Positions 7,995-16,577 of a DNA stretch of 64,000 nucleotides are shown here, one piece after another. The notes beneath the pieces are model-generated. The model saw nothing but the letters and a program-made list of their open reading frames with translations, was not told the DNA's origin and did not search any database. The stretch is from Streptomyces venezuelae. GTDB lineage: Bacteria; Actinomycetota; Actinomycetes; Streptomycetales; Streptomycetaceae. The stretch covers positions 4,070,501 to 4,134,500 of the forward strand of contig NZ_CP029189.1 in assembly GCF_008642275.1 (NCBI RefSeq), read 5' to 3'. Made by a program: the position numbers and the translations under genes. Each line of letters begins with the position of its first letter. The stretch's first letter is position 1.

Positions 7995-8690
7995 TCACTC
8001 CGGTGCGGCCTCCGGGACGATGGTGGACGGCGCCGCGGATTCCAGCGCGTCCAGTGCCGTGGCCAGCCGTTCCAGGGTGCGCACCGTCTCCGCGAAGGCG
8101 GCTTCGCCCAGCTCCGCGGAGAGGCGGGCCGCCAGCGCCGCGTGGCCCGGGCCGATCCGGTCCACCGCGTCCCGGCCTTCCTCCGTGGGCCGCAGCAGCT
8201 TCGCCCGCCGGTGGGCGGGGTTCGGGGCGTACTCGGCGAGGCCCTTGGCGACCAGCAGGTCCGCGATGCGCTGCACGCTCTGCCGGGTGATGCCCATGTT
8301 CCGGGCGATGCCCGCCACGGGCAGTGGCTCCCGCAGCACCGCACCCAGGACCTGCCACCAGGCGGCCGTCAGCCCGGCCGGCCGGGCCAGCTCTTCCGAG
8401 ATGGCGAGGAACTGGCCGTTGAGCCGGAACACCCCGAGCGCGGTACGGCTCAGCAGGTCCTGCCGGCCACGTGCGTCCTCAGGGTCTCCGGAGTCCGCAG
8501 GGTCCCCCGAGTCGTCAGGGTCCCCGGAGTCACCGAGCCCCCCGGCGCCGACCAGCTCTCCCGAGCCCGCGACCAGCTCTCCCGAGCCCGCGACCAGCTC
8601 TCCCGAGCCCGCGACCAGCTCTCCGGCGCCCCCGAGACCCCCCAGGTCTCCCAGGTCTCCCAGGTCCGCCGCGGGCAGCGCCTCACGCAT
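7995..8690 (-). CDS. MarR-family regulator with repetitive N-terminal tail
   Basis: A 231-residue protein. Residues from about 85 onward form a winged-helix MarR domain: SRTALGVFRLNGQFLAISEE, the recognition region VAGIARNMGITRQSVQRIAD, and the wing KGLAEYAPNPAHRRAKLLRP. The first 80 residues are unusual. They hold Gly/Leu/Asp repeats (GDLGDLGG), three copies of the heptad ELVAGSG and then DSGDP repeats, encoded by DNA tandem repeats. No start codon lies between the repeats and the domain, and the ATG at 8690 overlaps the DJ-1 gene end by 8 bases, so the tail is probably translated. It likely regulates itself and the DJ-1 gene. Confidence 0.88.
   Translation of the reverse strand: MREALPAADLGDLGDLGGLGGAGELVAGSGELVAGSGELVAGSGELVGAGGLGDSGDPDDSGDPADSGDPEDARGRQDLLSRTALGVFRLNGQFLAISEELARPAGLTAAWWQVLGAVLREPLPVAGIARNMGITRQSVQRIADLLVAKGLAEYAPNPAHRRAKLLRPTEEGRDAVDRIGPGHAALAARLSAELGEAAFAETVRTLERLATALDALESAAPSTIVPEAAPE
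8481..8669. repeat. Cluster of in-frame tandem repeats in the MarR gene
   Basis: Three repeat arrays lie side by side. A degenerate unit of about 18 bases with GGGTC..CGGAGTC fills 8481-8535. A 21-base unit starting GACCAGCTCTCCCGAGCC occurs three full times plus a partial copy at 8550-8624. A 9-base CCAGGTCTC unit lies near 8641-8668. All units are multiples of three, so copy-number change would keep the frame. They encode the N-terminal tail of the regulator. Confidence 0.9.
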
Positions 8691-9312
8691 CGCCGGCCGC
8701 CGATGCCGCCATCAGGACCGGGTACGCGCTGGGGTCCGAGTCGTGGAAGAGCCCGTACCAGGCGTCCAGGACGTCCGGCTTGTAGACGTCCAGCCGGGCG
8801 AAGACCTCGCGGGCGAAGGCCACCGGCTCCGTCGGCCCCGCCGTGATCAGGTCGCCGTCCGTCACCGCGTCGGCCTCGACATAGCTCTCGGCGCCCCCGT
8901 AGCCGGGCTGCCCGGCCAGGTAGAAGGAGGCGGCGCTGGTGTGGGTCCGGCCGTCCAGCAGGCCCTCGCGGGCCAGGCCGGCGGTGGCTCCGCAGATCGC
9001 CGCGACCGGCACTCCGGCAGCCAGGAACTCCCTCGCCTTGGCCGCGAACGGCGTCAGTTCCTCGCTCGTGTCCCACAGGGACGCGCCCGTGAGGATCAGC
9101 AGCGAGGAGTCCTCCGGTCGCAGGTCGGCCAGGGCCAGGTCAGGCTGGATACGGATGCCGCCCATGGTGGTGACCGGCTGAGAGGCGCTCAGACCGACCG
9201 TGCGCACGGTGTGGCCGCGCTGGGTGAGGTGCGCCGTGGTGTGGCCGGTCTCCCAGTCCGCGTACGTGTCGTAGACCGCGAGGTGGACGGGCTTGCGCGG
9301 GGTCTCGCTCAT
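8683..9312 (-). CDS. DJ-1/PfpI-family protein (type 1 glutamine amidotransferase fold)
   Basis: A 209-residue protein of the DJ-1/ThiJ/PfpI superfamily. It shows VHLAVYDTYADWETGHT at the start, LLILTGASLWD mid-protein and the nucleophile elbow AAICGATAGLA, where the cysteine is the expected reactive residue. Members include chaperones, glyoxalases and isonitrile hydratases; the sequence does not decide between them. The start has a GGAGGCGAA ribosome site. It is the first gene of a leftward unit with the overlapping MarR gene, preceded by twin palindromes. Confidence 0.9.
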   Translation of the reverse strand: MSETPRKPVHLAVYDTYADWETGHTTAHLTQRGHTVRTVGLSASQPVTTMGGIRIQPDLALADLRPEDSSLLILTGASLWDTSEELTPFAAKAREFLAAGVPVAAICGATAGLAREGLLDGRTHTSAASFYLAGQPGYGGAESYVEADAVTDGDLITAGPTEPVAFAREVFARLDVYKPDVLDAWYGLFHDSDPSAYPVLMAASAAGDA

Positions 9313-9344
9313 GGTGCTTTCGCCTCCAGCGTGGTTCCTGCTGA

Positions 9345-9378
9345 TGACAATAGACTGTCATAACGACAGGATGCTGTC
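9345..9378. promoter_or_regulatory. Twin palindromic operator upstream of DJ-1/MarR genes
   Basis: Two perfect inverted repeats with centres 19 bases apart: TGACA-N6-TGTCA (9345-9360) and GACAG-N4-CTGTC (9365-9378). They share the GACA/TGTC half-site and sit 33 bases or more upstream of the DJ-1 start. A leftward TTGACA (9380-9375) overlaps the second palindrome, so a bound MarR dimer would block a -35 element. The same site could also affect the rightward aminotransferase gene starting at 9501. Confidence 0.65.
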
Positions 9379-9500
9379 AATGTATCGAAGGGGTGGGAGC
9401 CCGTCGGAGCGCCTTCGCAGACAGACTGCCGAGAGCGGCCCCCCACGCCCATACAGTCCGCCGATATCCCGCCCCACCTGCGCACTTCTAGCGTGACGAC

Positions 9501-10859
9501 ATGACCCCTCATGTCACCTCGCACACCCTTGCCGCCGTGAAGGACGCAGATCGGAAGCACGTCTTCCACTCCTGGTCCGCCCAGGCCCTGATCGACCCCC
9601 TCGCCGTCGCCGGGGCCGAGGGGTCGTATTTCTGGGACTACGAAGGCAAGCGGTTCCTCGACTTCTCCTCCCAGCTGGTCAACACCAACATCGGCCACCA
9701 GCACCCCAAGGTGGTCGCCGCGATCCAGGAGCAGGCCGCCCGGCTCTGCACCCTCGCGCCCGGCTTCGCCGTCGACGTCCGTTCCGAGGCCGCACGCCTC
9801 ATCGCCGAGCGGACCCCGGGCGACCTGGACAAGATCTTCTTCACCAACGGCGGCGCCGAGGCCGTCGAGAACGCCGTCCGCATGGCCCGTCTGCACACGG
9901 GCCGCGCCAAGGTGCTCTCCACCTACCGCTCCTACCACGGGGCCACCGCCGCCGCGATCAACCTGACCGGCGACCCGCGCCGCTGGCCCTCCGACACGGC
10001 CGCCGCCGGCGTCGTGCACTTCTGGGGCCCGTACCTCTACCGCTCCGCCTTCCACGCCACCACCGAGGCCGAGGAGTGCGCCCGCGCCCTCGCCCACCTC
10101 GCCGACACCATCGCCTTCGAGGGGCCGCAGAGCATCGCGGCGATCATCCTGGAGAGCGTGCCCGGCACCGCCGGCATCATGACCCCGCCCCCGGGCTACC
10201 TCGCGGGCGTGCGCGAGCTCTGCGACCGCCACGGCATCGTCTTCATCCTGGACGAGGTCATGTCCGGCTTCGGCCGCACCGGCAGGTGGTTCGCGGCCGA
10301 GCACTGGGGCGTCACCCCTGACCTGATCACCTTCGCCAAGGGCGTGAACAGCGGCTACGTCCCGCTCGGCGGCGTGGCCATCTCGGCCGCCATCGCCGAG
10401 ACCTTCGCCACCCGTCCCTACCCGGGCGGGCTGACGTACTCGGGCCACCCGCTGGCCTGCGCCGCCGCCGTCGCGACGATCAACACGATGGAGGAGGAGG
10501 GCATCGTCGAGCACGCCGCCCACCTCGGCGAGAACGTGATCGGCCCGGCGCTCACCGAGATCGCCGAGCGCCACCCCTCGGTCGGCGAGGTCCGCGGACT
10601 CGGCACCTTCTGGGCCCTGGAACTCGTACGGGACAAGAAGACGCGCGAGCCGCTCGTGCCGTACAACGCGTCCGGGGCGGACAACGCGCCGATGGCCGAG
10701 TTCGCCGCGGCCTGCAAGGCGTCGGGTCTGTGGCCCTTCGTGAACATGAACCGCACCCACGTGGTCCCGCCCTGCACCGTGACGGAGGCGGAGGCCAAGG
10801 AGGGCCTGGCCCTGCTCGACGAGGCGCTGACGGTCGCCGACCGCCACACCACGGCCTGA
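9501..10859 (+). CDS. Class III (omega) aminotransferase
   Basis: A 452-residue PLP enzyme of the class III aminotransferase family, which transfers amino groups from omega-amino acids, amines or related donors. Seen are the N-terminal YFWDYEGKRFLDFSSQLVN block, TNGGAEAVENAVRMAR (phosphate-binding region), YRSYHGAT, FILDEVMSGFGRTG (the Asp that contacts the PLP ring nitrogen) and the Schiff-base lysine, about Lys280, in ITFAKGVNSGYVPLGG. Length is normal. A strong hairpin follows at 10870-10902. The downstream GntR gene may control it. Confidence 0.93.
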   Translation: MTPHVTSHTLAAVKDADRKHVFHSWSAQALIDPLAVAGAEGSYFWDYEGKRFLDFSSQLVNTNIGHQHPKVVAAIQEQAARLCTLAPGFAVDVRSEAARLIAERTPGDLDKIFFTNGGAEAVENAVRMARLHTGRAKVLSTYRSYHGATAAAINLTGDPRRWPSDTAAAGVVHFWGPYLYRSAFHATTEAEECARALAHLADTIAFEGPQSIAAIILESVPGTAGIMTPPPGYLAGVRELCDRHGIVFILDEVMSGFGRTGRWFAAEHWGVTPDLITFAKGVNSGYVPLGGVAISAAIAETFATRPYPGGLTYSGHPLACAAAVATINTMEEEGIVEHAAHLGENVIGPALTEIAERHPSVGEVRGLGTFWALELVRDKKTREPLVPYNASGADNAPMAEFAAACKASGLWPFVNMNRTHVVPPCTVTEAEAKEGLALLDEALTVADRHTTA

Positions 10860-10869
10860 CGGACCGGTC

Positions 10870-10902
10870 GGCATCCGCACCCGGACCCCGGGTGCGGATG
10901 CC
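10870..10902 (+). terminator. Hairpin terminator after the aminotransferase gene
   Basis: A perfect 15-base stem (10870-10884 with 10888-10902) and a 3-base loop, starting 11 bases past the stop codon. There is no U-run, as is usual in streptomycetes. It separates the aminotransferase transcript from the GntR gene. Confidence 0.75.
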
Positions 10903-10906
10903 GGAT

Positions 10907-10923
10907 ATCGGTTGGCTACCGAT
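10907..10923. promoter_or_regulatory. Palindrome upstream of the GntR gene
   Basis: ATCGGT-N5-ACCGAT, a perfect 6-base inverted repeat whose right end is 64 bases upstream of the GntR start and four bases after the terminator hairpin. Size, symmetry and position suit an autoregulatory GntR/FadR-type operator. Confidence 0.55.
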
Positions 10924-10986
10924 CGGTTTTCAGCCGCGTTGTCTGGCCTATGGTGTCCGGAGCTCTACGACAGGAGACGGACCCCT

Positions 10987-11652
10987 ATGCCAGGCAGCGG
11001 AGCTGTCACCCGCAACACACTTCGCCAGCAGATCGCGGACGCGCTGCGTGACGAGGTGCTCGCGGGACGCCTGCCTCCGGGGACCGAGTTCACCGTGAAG
11101 CAGATCGCCGAGCAGTACGAGGTCTCCGCGACCCCGGTGCGCGAGGCGCTCGTGGACCTCTCGGCCCAGGGCCTGCTCGAACTGGTCCAGCACCGCGGCT
11201 TCCGCGTGCGGATCTTCACCGTCGACGACTTCCGGGGCATGATCGAGGCGCGCTCGCTCGTCGTGGACGGAATCTTCCGCCGCCTCGCCGAGCGCGGCAC
11301 CGCCCCCGGCTCCGGCGAGCTGCTGGTCTCGGTGCGCCGCCGGGGCGAGGAGGCCCGGCGGGCCGCGCAGAGCGGTTCGCTCGAAGTACTGATCGGCTAC
11401 GACCTGCGCTTCTGGCGGGAGCTGAGCGGGCTGGTCGCCAACACCTACATATCCGAGTTCCTGCACCGCATCCGCGTGCAGTGCTGGGTCTTCGCGGTGC
11501 CCCACCTCCAGCGCGAGCCGCAACTGCGGGCGGCGCTGTGGGACGGCCACAGCGAGCTGGTGGACGCGGTGACGCTGGCCGACGCCGACGCCGTGCGCGG
11601 CATCGTACGCGGCTACAACGAGCACGCGCTGGCCTGGGCCGCCCGCCTCTGA
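10987..11652 (+). CDS. GntR-family regulator (FadR/FCD subgroup)
   Basis: A 221-residue regulator. The N-terminal winged helix includes NTLRQQIADALRDEVLAG, FTVKQIAEQYEVSATPVREA and DLSAQGLLELVQHRGFRV, the GntR signature. The C-terminal part is an all-helical FCD-type ligand domain from about residue 85 (DDFRGMIEARSLVVDGIFRR). The ATG at 10987 follows AGGAG; the in-frame start at 10912 would place the operator inside the gene. FCD regulators sense small organic acids. The likely targets are itself and the neighbouring aminotransferase. Confidence 0.92.
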   Translation: MPGSGAVTRNTLRQQIADALRDEVLAGRLPPGTEFTVKQIAEQYEVSATPVREALVDLSAQGLLELVQHRGFRVRIFTVDDFRGMIEARSLVVDGIFRRLAERGTAPGSGELLVSVRRRGEEARRAAQSGSLEVLIGYDLRFWRELSGLVANTYISEFLHRIRVQCWVFAVPHLQREPQLRAALWDGHSELVDAVTLADADAVRGIVRGYNEHALAWAARL

Positions 11653-11763
11653 GGGCCTGCCCGCCGCCGGCCGGTCCGGCCCCAGGTTCTGCGCACCCCT
11701 TCGCGGAGGGTGTCCGGCCCACTACCCTGGCCGGATCGGCGACAACGACTGATCGGAGGCCGA

Positions 11764-12414
11764 GTGGCCTGTGACCTGTGGCTGGTCCCCCTTGTCGACG
11801 TGCTGTGCCACAGCCCCGACAACCCCTTCGCGGAAGAGATCGCCTCGTACGACCGGGCGCTGGGCGCGGCCGGACTGCCGTCCGTGCCCGTCTTCGCGTA
11901 CATGCCGGGCCTGAGCGGGGACGTCGCCCCGGTCGCCGGCTTCGACTACGACGCCCTGCATTTCCTGCGGCGGGCGTACATGCTCCAGCTCTGCGGGCTG
12001 CCCGTGACCCCCGTGGACGAGCTGGGCGGGGACTACGAGCAGCTGCTGGAGATGTTCGAGCCCACGGCCCAGCAGTCGCACCTGGTGTGGCACTACGACC
12101 ACGCCGGGGCCTACGTCCCGCTGGACTTCGCGGCTCCGCTGGCGAACGAGGAGCTGCTGGCCGGCGGCGGGCCGCTGGGGTCCGGACAGGGGCTGCTGCG
12201 GGAGCTGCTGTTCGTGGCCCCCGCCATCGGGATAGACCCCGGGAACCCGCCCGCCGCCCCGGCGCCGCCGGGGCGGCCGACGCTGCTGGAGGAGCCCGCG
12301 GGGCCGATTCCGTACGACGACAGCCCCTTCGCCCGGGAGCGGCACGTGTGGCTGGGACTGCACGCGGCCGCGACGCGGAGCCTCGGCCAGGGTTCGATGA
12401 TCATCTTCAGCTGA
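11764..12414 (+). CDS. Uncharacterised 216-residue protein
   Basis: I do not recognise the family. The GTG at 11764 is preceded by GGAGG at good spacing; the longer reading from 11710 adds residues that look like leader. The protein opens ACDLWLVPLVDVLCH and contains PVFAYMPGLSGD, AYMLQLCGLPVTPVDELG and HLVWHYDHAGAYVPLDF, then a Pro/Gly-rich linker (AAPAPPGRP) and a C-terminal block ending SLGQGSMIIFS. It has no signal peptide or membrane segment and is probably cytoplasmic. It converges on the SLATT-type gene, with only 56 bases between the two stops. Confidence 0.8.
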   Translation: MACDLWLVPLVDVLCHSPDNPFAEEIASYDRALGAAGLPSVPVFAYMPGLSGDVAPVAGFDYDALHFLRRAYMLQLCGLPVTPVDELGGDYEQLLEMFEPTAQQSHLVWHYDHAGAYVPLDFAAPLANEELLAGGGPLGSGQGLLRELLFVAPAIGIDPGNPPAAPAPPGRPTLLEEPAGPIPYDDSPFARERHVWLGLHAAATRSLGQGSMIIFS

Positions 12415-12470
12415 GCGGGACCGGTGGGCGGGGTACGGGACCGCTGCGCGGAACCCCGGCCCCGCCCGTC

Positions 12471-13217
12471 TCAGCGCGGCTGCTCCGGCGGCCGCTGCCG
12501 GGGCATGTTCGGTCTGGTGCCCGGCGGCAGCGGAAAGCGGGCGGGCGGGATGTACGCGTCCGGACGCGCACCGGAGGCCCCCAGCGACTGCATCACCAGC
12601 GGCGCGGGCCCGGCCCGGAACTCCACCATCCAGTCCGCCGTCTCCGAGCGGACCAGCTCCGTGATGTCCTCGGAGAAACGGCGCAGCACGGTCAGGCAGC
12701 GCTCCGCGGCCTCGCTCGCGGTGCCCTCGGTGGGGCCGAGCACCTCCCGCACGTTCTCCGAGGCCCAGTCGAACTGCAGGGTCTGGAGCCGTCGCTGCAC
12801 GGCCTGGGCCGTGGCCACGTCACGCATCCACCCGGAGGTCAGCCCGAAGAACCGGTCGCAGGCCAGCGCGGCCGCGCCCAGCAGCAGGGCGAGGTAGCCG
12901 TACGTGGAGGCGCCCGGGATCGAGCCCGTCAGCTCCAGCAGCGGCATCGAGGCGCCCGTGACGGCGCCCACGGCGGCGCCGGCGCGCAGCACGCGCGCAC
13001 CGCGCCGCTTCCAGGCGCGGTCGGACAGGTACCACTCGGCGGTGCGCAGCGCGTCGGCCTCGACCCGCCGGTAGAGCTCGTCGAGCCGCTCGGCGGGCTC
13101 GCCCCAGTCCCCGAGGGGGAACGGCCGGCCGGTCAGATCGCCCGCCGCCATCGGTCCGCCGCCTTCCTCCCGGGGATCCCGGGGTGGCCCCTCGGGCTGC
13201 ATCTCCGGCTGGCTCAC
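12471..13217 (-). CDS. SLATT-like two-helix membrane protein
   Basis: A 248-residue protein. Two adjacent hydrophobic segments (about residues 82-130) are flanked by charged helices: LDELYRRVEADALRTAEWYL before, and QRRLQTLQFDWASENVREVL after. This matches the SLATT arrangement, thought to form membrane pores or sensors in prokaryotic conflict and signalling systems. The Pro-rich C-terminus is probably disordered. I chose GTG 13217, which has a GGGAG site, over the far longer reading from 13424. No obvious nucleotide-signal or effector partner lies next to it. Confidence 0.7.
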   Translation of the reverse strand: MSQPEMQPEGPPRDPREEGGGPMAAGDLTGRPFPLGDWGEPAERLDELYRRVEADALRTAEWYLSDRAWKRRGARVLRAGAAVGAVTGASMPLLELTGSIPGASTYGYLALLLGAAALACDRFFGLTSGWMRDVATAQAVQRRLQTLQFDWASENVREVLGPTEGTASEAAERCLTVLRRFSEDITELVRSETADWMVEFRAGPAPLVMQSLGASGARPDAYIPPARFPLPPGTRPNMPRQRPPEQPR

Positions 13218-13260
13218 CCGGCACTCCCTCTGCCTGCGCTGACGTGTGGTGGTGCGCGTG

Positions 13261-13276
13261 TGCGCAATGATGCGCA
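13261..13276. promoter_or_regulatory. Paired TGCGCA sites upstream of the SLATT-like gene
   Basis: Two TGCGCA hexamers, each self-complementary, are separated by four bases, giving a 16-base palindromic element 44 bases upstream of the GTG at 13217. It is a candidate operator for the leftward gene. No matching regulator is adjacent. Confidence 0.35.
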
Positions 13277-13486
13277 TGCTCTTCCTACCTTCGAATGACG
13301 GCCGATGGGCGACGATTCCCCGGTTTTCCGCCCGCAAGGAGGTCTCCAGCAGGTACGCGTACGCCCCGACTCTCACTCGAAAGAGTTGGTCCTCACGGCG
13401 TAGGGCGCGGCGCCCGGTGAGCACGTAGGCTCGGATTGACCAGCGTTCCGAAGGTCTCGACGTACGACGTATGGAGTGAGTGCCCT

Positions 13487-13831
13487 GTGATTCCCGGTGG
13501 TGGCCAGCCCAACATGCAGCAGCTGCTCCAGCAGGCCCAGAAGATGCAGCAGGATCTCGCGGCCGCGCAGGAGGAACTCGCGCGGACCGAGGTCGAGGGC
13601 CAGGCCGGCGGTGGTCTGGTGCGGGCGACCGTCACCGGATCCGGTGAGCTGCGCGCGCTGGTGATCGACCCGAAGGCCGTGGACCCCGAGGACACGGAGA
13701 CGCTCGCCGACCTGGTGGTCGCCGCGGTGCAGGCGGCCAACGAGAACGCACAGGCGCTCCAGCAGCAGAAGCTGGGCCCGCTGGCCCAGGGCCTGGGCGG
13801 CGGCAGCGGTATCCCCGGCCTCCCGTTCTAG
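13487..13831 (+). CDS. YbaB/EbfC-family nucleoid-associated protein
   Basis: A 114-residue DNA-binding protein. The N-terminus [20 protein letters not shown] starts the long helix of the YbaB tweezer fold, followed by [20 protein letters not shown] and a C-terminal helix ending in a Gly-rich tail. The GTG at 13487 gives the short N-terminus IPGGGQPNM before the helix. It sits 102 bases upstream of recR, an association conserved in many bacteria, which suggests a role in chromosome structure and recombinational repair. Confidence 0.93.
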   Translation: MIPGGGQPNMQQLLQQAQKMQQDLAAAQEELARTEVEGQAGGGLVRATVTGSGELRALVIDPKAVDPEDTETLADLVVAAVQAANENAQALQQQKLGPLAQGLGGGSGIPGLPF

Positions 13832-13933
13832 CCCCCCGGGCCTGCCTCCCGTCCCACCTGCGGGCCGGCCCACCCGTCCTCCCCACCACCTACCCGATCC
13901 ACCCGCCCCACCCGAACGAAAGAAGGCAGTCCG

Positions 13934-14533
13934 TTGTACGAAGGCGTGGTTCAGGACCTGATCGACGAACTGGGCAGGCTGCCCGGCGTCGGGCCCAAGA
14001 GCGCGCAGCGGATCGCCTTCCACATCCTGCAGGCCGAGCCCACCGACGTCCGACGCCTCGCGCACGCGCTGCTGGAGGTCAAGGACAAGGTCCGGTTCTG
14101 CGCGGTGTGCGGGAACGTGGCGCAGGAGGAGCGGTGCGGCATCTGCCGCGACCCGCGCCGGGACACCACGGTCATCTGTGTCGTGGAGGAGCCGAAGGAC
14201 GTCGTCGCGATCGAGCGGACGCGCGAGTTCCGGGGCAAGTACCACGTCCTCGGCGGCGCGATCAGCCCGATCGAGGGCGTCGGCCCGGACGACCTGCGCA
14301 TCCGCGAGCTGCTGGCGCGCCTGGCGGACGGCGAGGTGACCGAGCTGATCCTGGCCACCGACCCGAACCTGGAGGGCGAGGCGACCGCCACCTACCTCGC
14401 CCGCATGATCAAGCCCATGGGCCTGAAGGTCACCCGCCTGGCCAGCGGGCTCCCCGTCGGGGGAGATCTGGAGTATGCGGACGAGGTCACGCTGGGGCGG
14501 GCCTTTGAAGGAAGGCGACTTCTCGATGTCTGA
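13934..14533 (+). CDS. recR: Recombination mediator RecR
   Basis: A 199-residue protein of normal RecR length. RecR works with RecF and RecO to load RecA on single-stranded DNA at gaps. The N-terminal helix-hairpin-helix is [20 protein letters not shown], the zinc finger is CAVCGN...CGIC (about residues 56-71), and a Toprim domain has [12 protein letters not shown] and [12 protein letters not shown]. The start is TTG at 13934; no ATG or GTG is nearby and the homologous N-terminus is intact. Its 3' end overlaps the next gene by 8 bases. Confidence 0.97.
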   Translation: MYEGVVQDLIDELGRLPGVGPKSAQRIAFHILQAEPTDVRRLAHALLEVKDKVRFCAVCGNVAQEERCGICRDPRRDTTVICVVEEPKDVVAIERTREFRGKYHVLGGAISPIEGVGPDDLRIRELLARLADGEVTELILATDPNLEGEATATYLARMIKPMGLKVTRLASGLPVGGDLEYADEVTLGRAFEGRRLLDV

Positions 14534-15173
14534 CGCAACGCTGCACGCCCTCGGCCAGGATCCGGACGACTTCGCCGCCTCGATCGCGGACCAGATCGAG
14601 TCGTTCATCGTTGCGGTCACCGAGGTGGCCAAGGGCGAGGACCCGGACAGTGCGGTGCCCTTCCTCCTCCTGGAGGTGTCCCAGCTGCTGCTGGCGGGCG
14701 GCCGGCTGGGCGCGTACCAGGACGTCCTGCCCGACGAGCGCTACGAGCCCGATCTCGGCCCGGAGCCGGACGTGGACGACCTGCGCGAGCGGTTCGCGAT
14801 CATGCTGGAGCCGGTCGACGTCTACTCCGAGGTCTTCGACCCCTACGAGCCCCGCAAGGCCCCGGTGGCCCACCGGATCTCCGACGACCTGGCGGACGTG
14901 GTCGCCGACCTGCGGCACGGGCTCATCCACCACCAGTCGGGCCGCATCACGGAGGCGCTGTGGTGGTGGCAGTTCTCGTACTTCACCAACTGGGGTCCGA
15001 CGGCCTCGGCGACCCTGCGCGCGCTCCAGTCGCTGATCGCCCACGTCCGCCTGGACCAGCCGCTGGCGGCGCTGGACGGCCTGGACACGGACGAGGACCT
15101 GACCGAGGACGACCTCGCCGAACAGGCCGGACAGGTGATGGCCGAGGAGCTCGGCGGCCTCGGCCGCACCTGA
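14526..15173 (+). CDS. DUF5063 family protein
   Basis: A 215-residue acidic cytoplasmic protein starting [16 protein letters not shown]. It matches the uncharacterised DUF5063 pattern, with [34 protein letters not shown] and a strongly acidic end ([14 protein letters not shown]). Its ATG lies 8 bases inside recR with a GGAAGG site, so it is probably cotranslated with recR. The function is unknown; the coupling hints at DNA repair or nucleoid work, which remains an inference. Confidence 0.88.
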   Translation: MSDATLHALGQDPDDFAASIADQIESFIVAVTEVAKGEDPDSAVPFLLLEVSQLLLAGGRLGAYQDVLPDERYEPDLGPEPDVDDLRERFAIMLEPVDVYSEVFDPYEPRKAPVAHRISDDLADVVADLRHGLIHHQSGRITEALWWWQFSYFTNWGPTASATLRALQSLIAHVRLDQPLAALDGLDTDEDLTEDDLAEQAGQVMAEELGGLGRT

Positions 15174-15302
15174 GCGAAGGCGGCGGCCGGTCAGGGAACT
15201 CGTTCCGTGGTCTTCTCGTCTCATGATGTGGTACGAGGCGGTCGGATCCCGGTCGCTCGTTACACTGCACCAGCAATGAGACGGACTGAGCGAGGAGCGC
15301 AC

Positions 15303-16577
15303 GTGGGCCTTGTCGTGCAGAAGTACGGAGGCTCCTCCGTAGCCGATGCCGAGGGCATCAAGCGCGTCGCCAAGCGGATCGTGGACGCCAAGAAGAACGG
15401 CCACCAGGTGGTCGTCGTGGTTTCCGCGATGGGCGACACGACGGACGAGCTGATCGATCTCGCCGAGCAGGTATCGCCGATGCCTGCCGGACGGGAATTC
15501 GACATGCTGCTGACCGCCGGGGAGCGGATCTCCATGGCCCTGCTGGCCATGGCGATCAAAAACCTGGGCCACGAGGCCCAGTCGTTCACCGGTAGCCAGG
15601 CGGGCGTGATCACCGACTCGGTCCACAACAAAGCGCGCATCATCGATGTCACGCCGGGCCGGATCCGCACCGCGCTGGACGAGGGCAACATCGCCATCGT
15701 CGCGGGCTTCCAGGGGGTGTCCGCGGACTCCAAGGACATCACCACCCTCGGCCGGGGCGGCTCGGACACGACCGCCGTCGCGCTCGCCGCGGCGCTGGAC
15801 GCCGAGGTGTGCGAGATCTACACCGACGTCGACGGCGTCTTCACCGCGGACCCCCGCGTCGTGAAGAAGGCGAAGAAGATCGACTGGATCTCCTCCGAGG
15901 ACATGCTGGAGCTCGCGGCCTCCGGTTCCAAGGTGCTGCTGCACCGCTGCGTCGAGTACGCGCGCCGCTACAACATCCCGATCCACGTCCGTTCGTCCTT
16001 CTCCGGACTGCCGGGCACCTGGGTCAGCAACGAGAATCCGCAAGGGGACGCGCAGGTGGAGCACGCCATCATCTCCGGAGTCGCGCATGACGTCTCCGAA
16101 GCCAAGATCACGGTCGTCGGTGTCCCGGACAAGCCGGGCGAGGCCGCGGCGATCTTCCGCGCCATCGCGGACGCCGAGATCAACATCGACATGATCGTGC
16201 AGAACGTCTCCGCGGCCTCCACGGGCCTCACGGACATCTCCTTCACGCTTCCCAAGGCGGAGGGCCACAAGGCCATCGAGGCCCTGGAGAAGGCCAAGGG
16301 CGCGATCGGCTTCGACTCCCTGCGCTACGACGACCAGATCGGCAAGATCTCCCTGGTCGGCGCGGGCATGAAGACGAACCCGGGCGTCACCGCCTCCTTC
16401 TTCCAGGCGCTGTCCGACGCGGGCGTGAACATCGAGCTGATCTCGACCTCCGAGATCCGCATCTCGGTCGTCACCCGCCAGGACGACGTCAACGAGGCCG
16501 TCCGCGCCGTGCACACGGCCTTCGGACTCGACTCCGACAGTGCCGAAGCCGTCGTCTACGGAGGCACCGGACGATGA
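15303..16577 (+). CDS. ask: Aspartate kinase (alpha subunit)
   Basis: The 424-residue enzyme phosphorylates aspartate, the first step toward lysine, threonine, methionine and diaminopimelate. The catalytic domain starts [13 protein letters not shown], with [19 protein letters not shown] and [15 protein letters not shown]. Two ACT domains follow (about residues 265-420: [16 protein letters not shown] and [13 protein letters not shown]), the usual site of Lys/Thr feedback. The GTG at 15303 has a GAGGAG site; the ORF start at 15207 is too early. It overlaps asd by ATGA. A nested start at 16056 probably yields the beta subunit. Confidence 0.97.
   Translation: MGLVVQKYGGSSVADAEGIKRVAKRIVDAKKNGHQVVVVVSAMGDTTDELIDLAEQVSPMPAGREFDMLLTAGERISMALLAMAIKNLGHEAQSFTGSQAGVITDSVHNKARIIDVTPGRIRTALDEGNIAIVAGFQGVSADSKDITTLGRGGSDTTAVALAAALDAEVCEIYTDVDGVFTADPRVVKKAKKIDWISSEDMLELAASGSKVLLHRCVEYARRYNIPIHVRSSFSGLPGTWVSNENPQGDAQVEHAIISGVAHDVSEAKITVVGVPDKPGEAAAIFRAIADAEINIDMIVQNVSAASTGLTDISFTLPKAEGHKAIEALEKAKGAIGFDSLRYDDQIGKISLVGAGMKTNPGVTASFFQALSDAGVNIELISTSEIRISVVTRQDDVNEAVRAVHTAFGLDSDSAEAVVYGGTGR
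16056..16577 (+). other. ask: Nested in-frame start: aspartokinase beta subunit
   Basis: In class I actinobacterial aspartokinases (known in Corynebacterium) an internal start in the same frame makes a small regulatory beta subunit of two ACT domains. Here GTG 16056 (residue 252, [12 protein letters not shown]) falls at that place and has an AGGGGA sequence about 7 bases upstream. The predicted product is 173 residues and would form an alpha2beta2 enzyme. Confidence 0.7.

Noticed and set aside
8550..8624. 21-base repeats as a possible CRISPR array
   Set aside because: Units are contiguous with no spacers and lie in a coding frame.
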